Below are positions 19,531 to 29,300 of a stretch of 33,053 nucleotides of DNA, in pieces. The notes under the pieces are model-generated. The model saw nothing but the letters and a program-made list of their open reading frames with translations. It was not told where the DNA came from and did no database searches. This DNA is from Chara braunii (lineage: Eukaryota; Streptophyta; Charophyceae; Charales; Characeae). The stretch's first letter is position 1. Each line of letters opens with the position of its first letter. A program made the position numbers and the translations under genes. The stretch is from assembly GCA_003427395.1 (NCBI GenBank), contig BFEA01000015.1, positions 4,950,021-4,983,073 on the forward strand, written 5' to 3'.

Positions 19531-19748
19531 ACGTGATTTTTTGTCAGAAGTTTTAAAATGTCGCTATTCGAGAAAGTGTATGAAATGAATGCGACGAGCC
19601 CAAGAATTTGTGTAGAGTATGTAAGGCATAAACGCTCTCTTTCTCTCTCTCTATGCTACATAAACCCTACAACTCGAATTGAAAATATTGTTTTGAAGGA
19701 AATAAAGAAAGTTGGGTGTACAAAGACAGAGGGCGTTGTTAGACACTC

Positions 19749-19797
19749 CTTACGAGTTCCTTGAGCCACCAGGAATTCTCCTTGTGGCTCGTAAGGG
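19749..19797. repeat. Left subterminal inverted repeat of the Harbinger-like element
   Basis: CTTACGAG...GAGCCACCAGGA-ATTC-TCCTTGTGGCTCGTAAGG folds into a stem with one mismatch in the inner 12 bp. Confidence 0.85.
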
Positions 19798-20337
19798 ATT
19801 GTTGTTGCATCGTTCCACACATCCTTGGGGACGTCCCCCGAGGACATTTCCTTGTGGCCTGCCCACGACCATTTTCATAGAAAATACGCGGCCGCGGGTG
19901 GGGGTGTCCGTGCTCCAACGTCCGTTGTCCGTGTGGAGACGACATGGTCCAACGACGTCCGGTGGGAAAGGGCATGAGGCAGGCCACGAAAAATAAAATA
20001 AAAAAGGGGGACCTCTACATTTGAAATTCAAATTTTGAAGTATGGTTGTGGTGACTACGACAACGTCCGGCTTGCGGTGCGCAGACGGTGCAGGGCTGAA
20101 TCGGCCTTAGTGGTGGTGTCTCTTCCGTCCACCTCACGGTCAGTGTACGTGTGTGCATCGGGTGCACCCATCGTCGTCAAGATTCTCCTCCACGTCGTCC
20201 GCGCCATCACACGCAGTTCCCCCAGGGGGATGGCATCCATGGAAAGGCGGCAGCTTCTCGAACCTCTCCTCGGGGGTTGAGCGGGTTACGTCTCTAGGGT
20301 GCAAGGATCGAGACAGTAGCAGAGAGACTCCATCCCT

Positions 20338-21090
20338 GTGGAGGTGGTGGCGATGGACGGCGGCGGAGAGGGTGGACGTGCGCTGTTGACACCGCTTAAG
20401 CAGGCAGTCGTGGCGGCGGCCGTGTCAACCGTTGTTCTTCGTTGTCAGCAAGAGAGGGCGTTGGGACGAATGAAGGAGAAGTTGCGCGCGCGTAGAAGAA
20501 GGACGGTGATGCAAGCTGCGGATATAGGCCCCGACTATGTGGCAACTTCGGAGGCTGTCATCAAGTTGCGGTACATGTTGGGTTGCAGCGTCATTCCACG
20601 AGCGACACTGAGGAGGTGGATCAAACGCAGGACGGGCGGGATGTGGGAAGACTTTCGACAATGCGACGACGCCACGGATGACTACTTCAACGAGAAGCAG
20701 CACAGCGGCAGGGAGCAGCAGAGGGACCACCAGAAGCAGCACAGTGACGTGGAGCAGCAGAGGGAGCCTGCGGTACAGGTTGGCCATGAACTGCATGGTG
20801 GAGAGGGCAGCAATGCCATGTCCGTTGTCGGACATCTAGCACACGACAGCGGAGAAGGCAAGAGTCTTGTCGGACGTGCAGCACGTGATGACATGCTTGG
20901 GATACAACGCTCATGCAGAAACATCCTCCGTGCACGGACTGAAAGCGCCGCGAGGAAAAAATATTTTCCCGACCGCTCGAGCACGGGAGACCGCATGATG
21001 CCGGCGGAAAACAACGACGCCACCCGATGGAGGCCCACCGCCAACAGTAGCCGTTGGGGGCGCGTTGGAGGGTGGGGATGTCCGTGCTAA
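20338..21090 (+). CDS. Truncated Harbinger transposase-like protein (N-terminal part only)
   Basis: A 250-codon frame inside the 19731-21348 transposon. Residues 40-56 are basic. Residues 97-120 read RRTGGMWEDFRQCDDATDDY followed by FNEK, matching the N-terminal region of Harbinger-type transposases (W-x-E ... DDYFREKLRMS). Similarity stops exactly where the helix before the DDE catalytic domain should continue. It is replaced by a 13-residue tandem repeat (KQHSGREQQRDHQ / KQHSDVEQQREPA, residues 120-145) and low-similarity sequence. No DDE triad is present, so it cannot cut DNA. It may be only a remnant, or a short DNA-binding or regulatory product. The start is the first ATG; an upstream start cannot be excluded. 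Confidence 0.5.
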   Translation: MEVVAMDGGGEGGRALLTPLKQAVVAAAVSTVVLRCQQERALGRMKEKLRARRRRTVMQAADIGPDYVATSEAVIKLRYMLGCSVIPRATLRRWIKRRTGGMWEDFRQCDDATDDYFNEKQHSGREQQRDHQKQHSDVEQQREPAVQVGHELHGGEGSNAMSVVGHLAHDSGEGKSLVGRAARDDMLGIQRSCRNILRARTESAARKKYFPDRSSTGDRMMPAENNDATRWRPTANSSRWGRVGGWGCPC

Positions 21091-21180
21091 CGCCGTTGGA
21101 CCACATCTGGACTACCCAAGAACCGAAACTCTTCGTCAACGCATGTCTTCGCCACTCTGTGAATCACGGTTCCTTGAGCT

Positions 21181-21252
21181 CCAAGGGACCTCACTAGGTC
21201 CCTTGGGGATAAGGAGATTTTGGTTGAGGCCACAAGGAAAATTCCTTGTGGC
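21181..21252. repeat. Right subterminal palindromes of the Harbinger-like element
   Basis: Two perfect inverted repeats: 21181-21206 (CCAAGGGACC, loop TCACTA, GGTCCCTTGG) and 21229-21252 (GCCACAAGGAA, AA, TTCCTTGTGGC). Both contain the CCTTG-type motif also found near the left end. Confidence 0.93.
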
Positions 21253-21369
21253 ATTTTCATATCTCTTTTTCAATTTCGTCCCCAAGGACAGGTGGAACGA
21301 GCACGTCCTTGTGGATTTCACGTCCCCGAGGAGTGTCTAACGACGCCCAGAGAAAGAGAGTGAGAGGTG

Positions 21370-21553
21370 GCGGTCCACAAAGTACTACTACTACTGCTAC
21401 TGCCATTACTACTACTGCTCGTACTACAATTTTTATTACAACTACAACTACAACTACAACAACTACCACTACCGCTACCATAATTGCAATTACTATACCA
21501 CTACTATTATGGATGGTATACTACAACAACTACTACTAATGGAACTAAGAGTA

Positions 21554-21651
<98 letters not shown>

Positions 21652-21710
21652 CTATTACCATACTACTACTACTGCTGCTGCTACTTATGTTACAACAACT
21701 ACTAACCATT
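21370..21710. repeat. Degenerate (ACT)n with a 91-base A tract
   Basis: Imperfect ACT/TAC repeats surround an A run at 21556-21646 interrupted by a single T. Lys-rich open frames here are repeat translations, not genes. Confidence 0.92.
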
Positions 21711-21719
21711 CATTGAAAC

Positions 21720-22235
21720 ATAAATTAAGAATGCAGTGGAAAAAGGCCCATGAACAAATGAAACACCTTACACAGAAAGCAGATATAACCAAAGCAATTC
21801 AAAACTTCTGTGCAGATTGGCTGGGAGGGGAAAGGGGGGGGGTGGAATATCGCAGGTGGAATGGCCAGGGGAAAAGGGGGAGGAGAGGGGGTGTGGCGCA
21901 GTCGCAAAAGATTACAAAATTTGTTTCAAGGAATGGTTGCAGGTGGACTGCGGTGTCCCATTAAAGGGACCAGAGAAGTTTCCGGACATGTTTCCCCTGC
22001 CAGCCACAGCAATAATGGAAGTGCAATGGTATGGTCAGGAATAGAGGGCAGTGATAATAAGGGGAGGAGGGAACCAGCAATCAACAGCACGAATCCGGCA
22101 CCTGATACTAGGTGAAGAGGCTCCCTTCATCCCCCCAGTTAGTCACCAAAGGGAGGCTGGAACCGGTTACCAGCACACCAAGTGGGTAGGAAAGATACGA
22201 ACTGCTAAGATGGCTGGCTGACGAGAGTGTTCACA
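21720..22235. other. Unassigned stretch
   Basis: A + frame includes MQWKKAHEQMKHLTQKADI near 21733, which might be a mobile-element remnant but cannot be placed. GAGGCTGGAACCGGTTACCAGC near 22154 resembles the first hairpin of the stem-loop repeat family. Confidence 0.35.
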
Positions 22236-22249
22236 AGCTTATTTTGTAA

Positions 22250-22439
22250 GGGACGCTGGACCCGGTTTCCAGCAGGCACGATCTTATTCTTGCAAGGGAC
22301 GCTGGACCCGGTTTCCAGCAGGTGATGCTCCCCACTAATAGATGGAGCCTGTCCCCGGGTGCTAGCGATGCCTGCTCTTATCAGCACCGCTAGCACAACA
22401 GGGGATGGTTTTCAAAAAAAAAAAAAAAAAAACTACTAA
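22250..22439 (+). mobile_element. Stem-loop poly(A) repeat, copy b (best preserved)
   Basis: Short SINE-like unit with three consecutive hairpins and an A tail. Hairpin 1 is GCTGGA-CCCGGTT-TCCAGC. Hairpin 2 is GCTCC...GGAGC around a CCACTAATAGAT loop. Hairpin 3 is a 9-bp perfect stem GTGCTAGCG...CGCTAGCAC enclosing TGCTCTTATCAGC. The tail is A(18-19) after GGATGGTTTTC. Its 5' part is tandemly duplicated with a 46-bp period (22238-22283, 22284-22329). No A and B box promoter is obvious, so the source gene is unknown. Relatives lie at 18254, 22779, 23947, 24595, 25683 and 31471. Confidence 0.72.
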
Positions 22440-22591
22440 CACTATGGCAATTATAACTGCCACTACCATTATTGTTGGTAGTACTTGGTACTACTGTGGT
22501 TGGTACTGCTACCGATCTTGCAATTTTTGTTGGTGTAAGTACTACTAATACTCTACTATTATAGTACTGCCAGCAGTACTGTACTAAATAA

Positions 22592-22627
<36 letters not shown>

Positions 22628-22640
22628 GCAGTACTAGTAC
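22440..22640. repeat. Degenerate (ACT)n after the poly(A) of copy b
   Basis: Imperfect ACT/GCC/ATT triplets follow the A tail directly. A perfect (CTA)n tract of about 10-11 units lies near 22595-22627. Confidence 0.9.
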
Positions 22641-22684
22641 TCGTAGCGACACTCAAATCATGTAGCTGATCAAAACTTGCCCAC

Positions 22685-22852
22685 CTTATGCCTATTGCAC
22701 AAAGGGCCCTCCAATGGCAAATTGCATACAGTTGCCTTCCCATACCATATTGGCTGCTCTTGAGAACGTGGCTGGAACTAGATGGAGCCTCCCCGGGTGT
22801 GTTAGTGGTGTCTGCTCTTATCAGCACCTCTACCATCACCTCGGGCTGATTG

Positions 22853-22897
<45 letters not shown>

Positions 22898-23430
22898 GTG
22901 CCTGGAACAGAAAGGCCTATTAACTTCTATATGCACCTATTGCAATAGGTTGTCCTCGCCGGCAAGAGTGACCCTACTAGAACACTGCCTACTGGCCTGT
23001 CCAATGGTACTCCCAATGGGATGCGGCATGGAATACTCTCACCTTGAAGCCTTTTCCCTGGTCACTCCTGGCCCGGGGACACCATGCAGTCATCCCGCCC
23101 TTGCGGGCTGTTTATGAACGAAATTTGTTTATAGCATTAGCTGGGATTGCACATGGAATAGCCCTCTGCAGAGCAAGACGTTCCTATGAACGTAGGCACC
23201 ATACTTTCGGCTTCCTAAAGGCCAGAGATCATATAACAGATTACGGTAACCTCAGAGCTAGGGTCAAAACCACTTGGAACAGCCTCAAACTGCAAATAGA
23301 GGCAATTGAAGATGAAACCTATACATATATTGGTGCAATTGAAACAACAAAACATCTCCGAAGCAAAGAAGCAATTCTCATAAGAATGCATGGGACCAAA
23401 GAAGATAATGGTAGAAATACACGAGTCCCA
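22685..23430 (+). pseudogene. LINE reverse-transcriptase C-terminal remnant with zf-RVT knuckle
   Basis: Before the insert the frame reads AQRALQWQIAYSCLPIPYWL (22700-22760), like the region downstream of LINE RT domains. After the 114-bp insert (22779-22892) the same frame resumes and contains C14-x2-C17-x13-H31-x4-C36 (22932-23000; ICTYC ... TLLEHCLLACP). This is the zf-RVT zinc knuckle found after the RT domain of many LINEs. It then frameshifts near 23000 into WNTLTLKPFPW and LPPLR-like VIPPLRAVYERNLFIALAGI (frame 23044-23593). The catalytic RT domain itself is not in the window. The frame ends in a low-complexity Pro-rich tail, which is probably not genuine. No poly(A) end of the LINE is identified. 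Confidence 0.6.
22763..22908 (+). mobile_element. 5'-truncated stem-loop poly(A) repeat, copy c, with 16-bp target-site duplication
   Basis: The insert 22779-22892 begins TAGATGGAGCC, carries hairpin 3 sequence (TGTCTGCTCTTATCAGCACC) and ends in about 40 As. It is flanked by AGAACGTGGCTGGAAC (22763-22778) and AGAACGTGCCTGGAAC (22893-22908), a 16-bp duplication with one mismatch. Target duplication plus A tail is the signature of LINE-driven retroposition. The site lies inside the LINE remnant. Confidence 0.85.
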
Positions 23431-23935
23431 ATTTTTGTGGAAAAATTAAAGCAAGAACGCTTCGACATGGAAATACCAGCCGAAGTCTCATTTCCCCATC
23501 CCTCCTTCAGCCAGCCCCCCATCCTTTATCTTGATCCCCTCATGAAGCCCTCTTTACCTCTCTTCCTCCCCCCCCCCCCTCCCCCTCTTCTCTAACACCA
23601 TGCTCAAATCCAGGAGTGAGCCTCCCCTCTTCTTCTTCTCCACAAAAAGCAAACAAAGTCAATGCAGGGAGGCAACAGAATGAGGATCAAAGAAAGGGAG
23701 AGTAGAGGGAGGGAGGAGGCAATGATGTAAGACAAGCTCTCTCCGGATGATTGTAAAGGCAATTGGAGGGTACTAGGCACACCAAGGCGGATCCGGCATG
23801 CAGAGGGTAATGAGGAGGTATCATAAGCTGGGGTGGGTGACTGTGAATGCTACTTGGGTAGGGGACTATACTAAACATAGGATCTTCGGTGGCTGGCTAC
23901 ACACGCAAAATGCCATAACTTGATGTTTAAAAAAG
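23431..23935. other. Intergenic-like, C/T-rich then G/A-rich
   Basis: Pyrimidine-rich stretch near 23500-23640, then purine-rich. No gene recognised. Confidence 0.5.
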
Positions 23936-23946
23936 GTACGTTCCGA

Positions 23947-23975
23947 CAAGTGTTGCTCCCCACCCGTAGACACGA
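23947..23975 (+). mobile_element. Stem-loop repeat fragment, copy d
   Basis: ACAAGTGTTGCTCCCCACCC followed by GTAGA matches the hairpin 2 part of the family. It lies about 115 bases before a degenerate ACT array. Confidence 0.45.
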
Positions 23976-24089
23976 GTCGTCTGTCCACTATCAATCATGG
24001 TGGTTACCCTCACCACCACCAGGATACTGGCTCTGCACAGAGACATTTCTTTTTTCTTTGGGGGCGTGGGGTGGGGGACGGGGCGAAGA

Positions 24090-24595
24090 AAAAGTACTAC
24101 TCGTACGCTCTACTACAACGCCGCCACTGGTACCGACTGTTGCTTCTGCTGCTACTACTACTAATGGTACTACTAGTTCTACTAGTACTAGTGGTACTAC
24201 TGGCATATTACTACTACTATTGCCATTACTATTATTACTATACTACCAGCAGTACCAACACTTTCAAAGTTGCTACTACTACAGCTCCAACTACTACAAT
24301 AATTATTGCTACTGCTTTTGCCACCGCCACCGCCACTGCCACTGATGCTTATTGCTGTCGCTGCCGCTGCTGCTACTACTACTATTGGTAGTACTACCGA
24401 TTTACCGATTCCGTGACATTTGCTGGTGGTTGCACCACTACAAGTACTATTGCCACTACTCATATTGCCACAACTACTGTGAGTACTACTATTGCCAGTT
24501 CTGCTCGTACTACCACTACTGCCACTCTTGCTGCTGGTACTACTCCTACTACTACTACTACTACTACTACTACTTTCAGACTACTAGGGGTGCTG
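24090..24595. repeat. Degenerate (ACT)n array
   Basis: Dominated by ACT/TAC/CTA triplets with GCT, GCC, ATT and GGT variants. Perfect (CTA)n lies near 24545-24575. Tyr, Thr, Leu or Cys-rich open frames are repeat translations. Confidence 0.92.
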
Positions 24596-24688
24596 ATATG
24601 AGCAGACACCGCTAGTATCGTGGGGGAGGCTCCATCTATTAGTGGGGAGCCACACCTGCTGGAAAACGGGCCCAGCGTCCCATGTACA
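24595..24688 (-). mobile_element. Stem-loop poly(A) repeat, copy e, inverted
   Basis: The minus strand reads GGGACGCTGGGCCCGTTTTC, CAGCAGGTGTGGCTCCCCAC, TAATAGATGGAGCC and TAGCGGTGTCTGCTCATATC. It therefore holds hairpins 1, 2 and part of 3. Its 3' end abuts the preceding ACT array rather than a clean A tail. Confidence 0.72.
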
Positions 24689-24879
24689 ATGTATGAAAAT
24701 ATCTCAGGAAGTTAAAAGCCTGCCAGCATTGATTGCCCTGGGTCCCAGGGGATTGACTGCGCAGGGGTGATGGAAAAAAGAAAAAAAGGGCGGGGGGGGG
24801 GGGGGANGCCTCCTCAGCCCTTGTAAGCGGGCGCCTGATAAAGCATGACCAACTAGCGCTCCCTTTTACGGTCGTCAAC

Positions 24880-25625
24880 TACTACTACAACAACAACAGT
24901 AATCACCACACAGAAACTACTACTATTACTACCACCACCAAAACCACTACTGCAGCTACTACTGCGTAATTACTCAAAACTTGCAATGTAGCTGGAGTTG
25001 TACTATCACAGAATAACTACATTACATCCAGGCGTTCACCACACTATGCCTCCACAGCCCTTCTACTCCATTCTGCTCAAACTCTTCGTTGCCCGTGTAT
25101 AAATACTAGTGTCTCGCTTATCGAGAAGTAAAAAAGAAATTTAAAAAAAAAGAAGAAGAAAAAATTATATATTCATGAACTTGAGAATGTGGGCTGATAG
25201 GGCTCGCTTTGAGAAAACGTGTCGCTGTGGTAAGCTTTCAGCTACTACTGCTACTACAACTACTACAACTACTACTACTACTACTACCACACTGCCACTG
25301 GCACCACTGGTACAACTGGAACCCCTATGGCCGCAACAACTACTACTTGCTACTACTACTACTACAGATAAAACAGATACTTCGACTATTGCTACCGTTA
25401 GTAGTCGTCGTAGTAATAGCACTACAAATTCTACAGCAACTATGACTATTACTACTACTCCTACCATTTCTAAGACAACTACTACTACATTACCACATCA
25501 GATTCCACAAATTCTACAACTGCTGCTACTGCTGCTACCGCAACTACTACCGATGACTATTGCTGCTGCTGCTGGTACGACTACTACAACAGAGACCAAT
25601 ACTTTCTTTTGTTGTTTTCCTTAGA
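24880..25625. repeat. Degenerate (ACT)n arrays
   Basis: Imperfect arrays at 24880-24970 and 25235-25600, separated by about 260 bases of non-repetitive sequence that contains no recognised gene. Confidence 0.88.
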
Positions 25626-25682
25626 AAACTTCGAGTCAAAGGGAGGTGACACGAGCAGCCTCCTGAAGTGGCTCTCTGGATG

Positions 25683-25738
25683 AAGGCTCCATTTATTGGA
25701 GGGGAGCTGCACCTGCTGGAAACTGGGTCCCGCATCCC
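25683..25738 (-). mobile_element. Stem-loop repeat fragment, copy f, inverted
   Basis: The minus strand reads GGGATGCGGGACCCAGTTTC, CAGCAGGTGCAGCTCCCCTC and CAATAAATGGAGCC. This matches hairpins 1 and 2 of the family with substitutions, and it follows an ACT array. Confidence 0.65.
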
Positions 25739-25825
25739 TCATATTACAAGATATAGCAATGACTGTAAACCATGGGACAACTCAGAAGTAGTGGCAACTG
25801 TCTTCCCCCCAGCATAACGCATATT

Positions 25826-26170
25826 GCTGCCATTAGTAGCAGTAGCAGTAGTAGCAGTAGTAGTAGTAGTCGTAGTAGTCGTAGTAATAGCACTGCAACT
25901 TCTACAGCAACTGTGACTATTACTACGACTACTAAATAGTAAATAATCTAAATTACTTTTTTTTTTTTTTTTTTTTGTACTACTAATATTTCTAAGATAA
26001 CAATTACTACTACGTTAAACACCACTACCACAAATACTCAACAACTGCTATTACTGCTACAACAACTACTCCCACAACTACTAGTGCTACCGTTAGTCCT
26101 ATTGATACCGATACTATTGTTGCCGCTACCCGTACTACTACTACTACTACTACTACTACAAAGACCACTA
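25826..26170. repeat. Degenerate (AGT)/(ACT)n arrays
   Basis: Starts with AGT-type triplets (25826-25895), the reverse orientation of the main arrays, then switches to ACT. It contains a T run (25957-25976). It is partly a paralogue of 25393-25560. Confidence 0.88.
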
Positions 26171-26254
26171 CAACCATCTTCCCCCGAACATAACGCATAT
26201 GTGTTGTTGGGGGGGAGGGAAGACGGTAGTAGTGGTCTCTGTTGTAGTGGTAGC

Positions 26255-26335
26255 AGGCCAGTGGCTCAGTGGTTAGAGCACCGGTTTGGAAATGCAAATT
26301 GTGGTTGGAGGTTGCGCGTTCGAAAATCCGTAGCC
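26255..26335 (+). other. tRNA-like sequence (A and B box), possible SINE head
   Basis: A-box-like TGGCTCAGTGG (26262-26272) is followed by a D-stem pair GCTC...GAGC. B-box-like GCGTTCGAAAATC lies at 26316-26328, about 54 bases downstream, as in tRNA genes. Anticodon and T stems do not pair, so it is not a working tRNA. Confidence 0.6.
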
Positions 26336-26623
26336 TCACGCACGTATGCTGACACATGGTAAGGATTACAGACACTGCCTGCGCAGTGCGCACCACAAGG
26401 GGTAAGTAAGTCCACGGTTGTTGTATGTAGTGGTTCAACTGTGTGTGGGAGAGTGGAGGACGCTACCGTCTTCCCCCGAACACAACACACCCTCATTTTG
26501 GCTGTATCTGACCGGAAATATAGCTTGTATATATTCATTTTTAGGGTGCGTTATGCTCGGGGGAAGCCGGTAGCTACTGGTTGTTCTGGCTTATCACACA
26601 AAATGTCATTAGGATCATTTGAA

Positions 26624-26690
26624 ATTGTAGCACAGACAGTAGAACACAGCTGTCGCGAATACTGATGATCGAGGTTTCGACTCTTTCGAG
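26624..26690 (+). other. Second tRNA-like sequence
   Basis: TAGCACAGACAG (about 26628-26639) followed by AGCTGTCGCGAATACTGATG, then a B-box-like GGTTTCGACTC (26673-26683). Layout is tRNA-like, but stems are poorly preserved. It lies 60 bases past the inverted motif at 26546. Confidence 0.5.
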
Positions 26691-27370
26691 CTTACACATA
26701 TGTATAGCCTACAGACATATATAGCTTTGGAGAATTCACACAGTTTGCAGATAAATATGTGCAGCTTACTAACATATTATTATATACAGATACACAGACA
26801 GCTTATGGGCACATATATATTATATATCGTCAAACAGAACTGCCCGGTAAACCGTAGGCAGAGAGGGAGAAGAGGACAACAAACGAGGGGCTGTGACAAA
26901 CTGTTTCGTCGGAGTTTATATATATATGCAACCTAACTGGCACACATGTACTCAGCCTGCGGGTCTCGGGGTTGGTAGTATAAATTAATTACAGTGCCAA
27001 GGGGTGAGTCTGGTCTTATGCCAGGGAGGTGTCATAGAGTAGGGTCTGGGCTTGGAGGGGTCATTAGACGAGGTCAGTGATGAACTTGGTAGGGGCTAGG
27101 GTGGGATATGAGCTTAATAAGAAAATAGTCCTTGAGCCTGGCGTCCAAAGTACCCTGGCTCACACATTCATGCTTCAGCTACGGCTCGGGGGGGGGAGGG
27201 GCAGGGCGGGGAGGGGAGGGGTGTAATCCGCTCAGCCTTGGTGCTTATGACTGTTGTTCGGGCCAAATCGCCCTTCGGGGTCGGGGGGGTTGATAGTCCT
27301 CAGTGATTAACACTGAGGTAGGATAGTGGGACTAGGCGTGCACTGGGAGAATTGACGAGAGGAGGGGTTG
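26691..27370. other. Intergenic-like, AT-rich then G-rich
   Basis: ATATAT-rich near 26700-26830, G-rich near 27190-27225. No gene recognised. Confidence 0.5.
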
Positions 27371-27371
27371 G

Positions 27372-27755
27372 GTGGTAGTCCCACAAACGATTGTCAGGAA
27401 AGACCTGCACTGTAAATGGCTGGCAGTGCTCATCCCGGATTATCACAGAAAACGATGTGGAAACCTGGATCCTGCGAAGCATGGAAGACGGTCTGTCCAA
27501 AACTGCAACCACCGGGCCTCATCCTCATCTTCGAGAGGATGCTCACAACAGCCTCTATTCAATAACCCGCTCATCTTGACCCTTGAGGGACTGCTTTGGA
27601 CTGGGTGCATTCGGGAATGCTTGGATGTCTCGAGGTATTGGTACCTTAGCGGACATTCAGGATATGTAAATCAGGCTGACTGGAAGACATTTGAGGCTCT
27701 GAGCCCCCTGCAGCCACAGTTGATTGGCCTGTGGTATAAAAAAGAGCACCTATAA
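27372..27755 (+). other. Unassigned open frame, 127 codons
   Basis: Reads MVVPQTIVRKDLHCKWLAVL ... ILTLEGLLWTGCIRECLDVS ... QADWKTFEALSPLQPQLIGL. Composition looks more protein-like than the surrounding repeats, but no motif is recognised. It could be a mobile-element fragment or chance. It ends 20 bases before the large ACT array. Confidence 0.25.
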
Positions 27756-27764
27756 CAATTGCAC

Positions 27765-28171
27765 CAGTTTGACTTCTACAACACGTATCACTACTCGTAG
27801 TACAGCAACTGCTGCTACTATGTCTATTACTACTACCACTCACTACTACTGGCTAGTAGCACTATTACTTCCCATTCTGCAACGACTGTTACTGTTACTA
27901 CCAGCAGTGCTACCAGCAGTGCTACTACTACTGCAACAATGATGATGACTACTGCTACAGCAACTGCTAATATTTCTGGTGCTATTACTACTGCTAACAC
28001 TACTAGTACACTGCTATTACTACAACAGTTCCTTCTGCTACTCTACACGAACAACCTCCACAACTGCTAATGCTGAGACTTTCACTGCTGCTGCTGCTTC
28101 TACAACTACTGCCGCTGCTATTACCACTGCAACTACTCTGCTACTACCACCATTGCTTCTAGTCCTACCAT

Positions 28172-28234
<63 letters not shown>

Positions 28235-28363
28235 CACTACTACTACTTGCAGCACCTCTCCTATTACAACTGCAACCACCATTGCTACTACCACTACTAT
28301 CAGTCCGACCGCTACCATTACTACTACTACTACTAGCACTACTCGCAGCACCTGCTACTATTC

Positions 28364-28404
<41 letters not shown>

Positions 28405-29300
28405 GCCTTTGCAACAACAACTACTACCACTACTGCTGCTCCTACTACTACTACTACTACTACTACTGCTGGAGATACTACTACTACTACGACAACAGTA
28501 CCATCACCACCACAATCGGTACAGCAACTACTACTGCTACTGCTACTGATACTGATACTGATACTGATACTGATACTGATACTGATACTGATACTGATAC
28601 TGATACTGCGACTATTGCTCCTGCTATTACAACTACTGCCGTCACTATTACTCCCACTACCACCACCAATACCAGCATCACTACTACTACCACTACTACT
28701 ATCACTACTACTACCACTACTACTACCACTACTACTGTTACTACTACAGGACCACAACAACCACCACTTCAACTCCTATACTCCTCACTTCTACTACTAC
28801 TACCACTACTGCTGTTGCTACTACAACTATTCTATTCTATACTACTACCACTACTATTATAGCCATACTACTAGTGGTACTGATCCAGCCACTTTTCTGG
28901 TGCTCGTACTACGAACTACCCCTACTAATACTGCTATTATTAGTACTCCTGCTACTAGTTTTGGTACCACTACTACTACTACTACTACTACTACCACTAC
29001 TGCTGGTAGTACTTCAACTAGTACTACTAGTGCTGCTGCTGCCGCTGCTACTGATGGTACCTACTACTACTACTAGTACAGTTCCCACTCCCATACGACT
29101 ACCTGGAACTACTACAGCTAATTGCTGCACTTACCACTACTACTCCTACCAGTACTACTACCACTATCTCCTCACAGAGTCCTCAGTTACTACTCCCCCT
29201 CTCTCCTCTACTAGTACAACTACTATAACACCAAGAACTACTACTGCTACTACCGCTAATACTACTACCGCTAGTACTACTGCTACTACTACAGCAAGAA
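27765..29300. repeat. 1.5-kb degenerate (ACT)n array
   Basis: The + strand is almost devoid of G apart from GCT, GGT and AGT variants. Perfect (CTA)n or (TAC)n tracts lie near 28165-28215, 28365-28400 and 28970-28995. A (ACTGAT)n hexamer tract of about 10-11 units lies at 28545-28608. Very long open frames on both strands (poly Thr/Leu/Tyr and Val/Ser) follow from the triplet period and are not genes. Confidence 0.95.

Larger units (their letters stand above)
19731..21348 (+). mobile_element. PIF/Harbinger-like DNA transposon, internally degraded
   Basis: Terminal inverted repeats: left 19731-19750 GGGCGTTGTTAGACACTCCT; right 21329-21348 is its reverse complement with one mismatch. A 3-bp target duplication AGA flanks both ends (19728-19730 and 21349-21351). 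G-rich termini and a 3-bp target duplication fit the PIF/Harbinger superfamily, and the internal frame matches a Harbinger transposase N-terminus. Both ends carry several CCTTGTGG/CCTTGGGG motifs in both orientations. Direct copies of GGGTGGGGRTGTCCGTGCT lie near both inner ends (about 19896 and 21072). At 1618 bp with no catalytic domain it looks non-autonomous. Confidence 0.82.
25802..26566. repeat. Cluster of direct and inverted ~20-bp motifs
   Basis: CTTCCCCCGAACATAACGC-type motif: direct at 25802, 26178 and 26470; inverted at 26546-26566 and, more loosely, at about 26205-26226. The 26178 and 26546 copies form an inverted pair (one mismatch in 19) about 390 bases apart, resembling the ends of a small inverted-repeat element. 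26162-26238 also folds on itself (AGACCACTAC ... GTAGTGGTCT). Confidence 0.7.

Noticed and set aside
27979-29076. 365-codon open frame on + and a 244-codon frame on -
   Set aside because: Both lie in an imperfect (ACT)n array. A three-base period without stop triplets gives long frames in several phases on both strands, and composition is only Thr/Leu/Tyr or Ser/Val.
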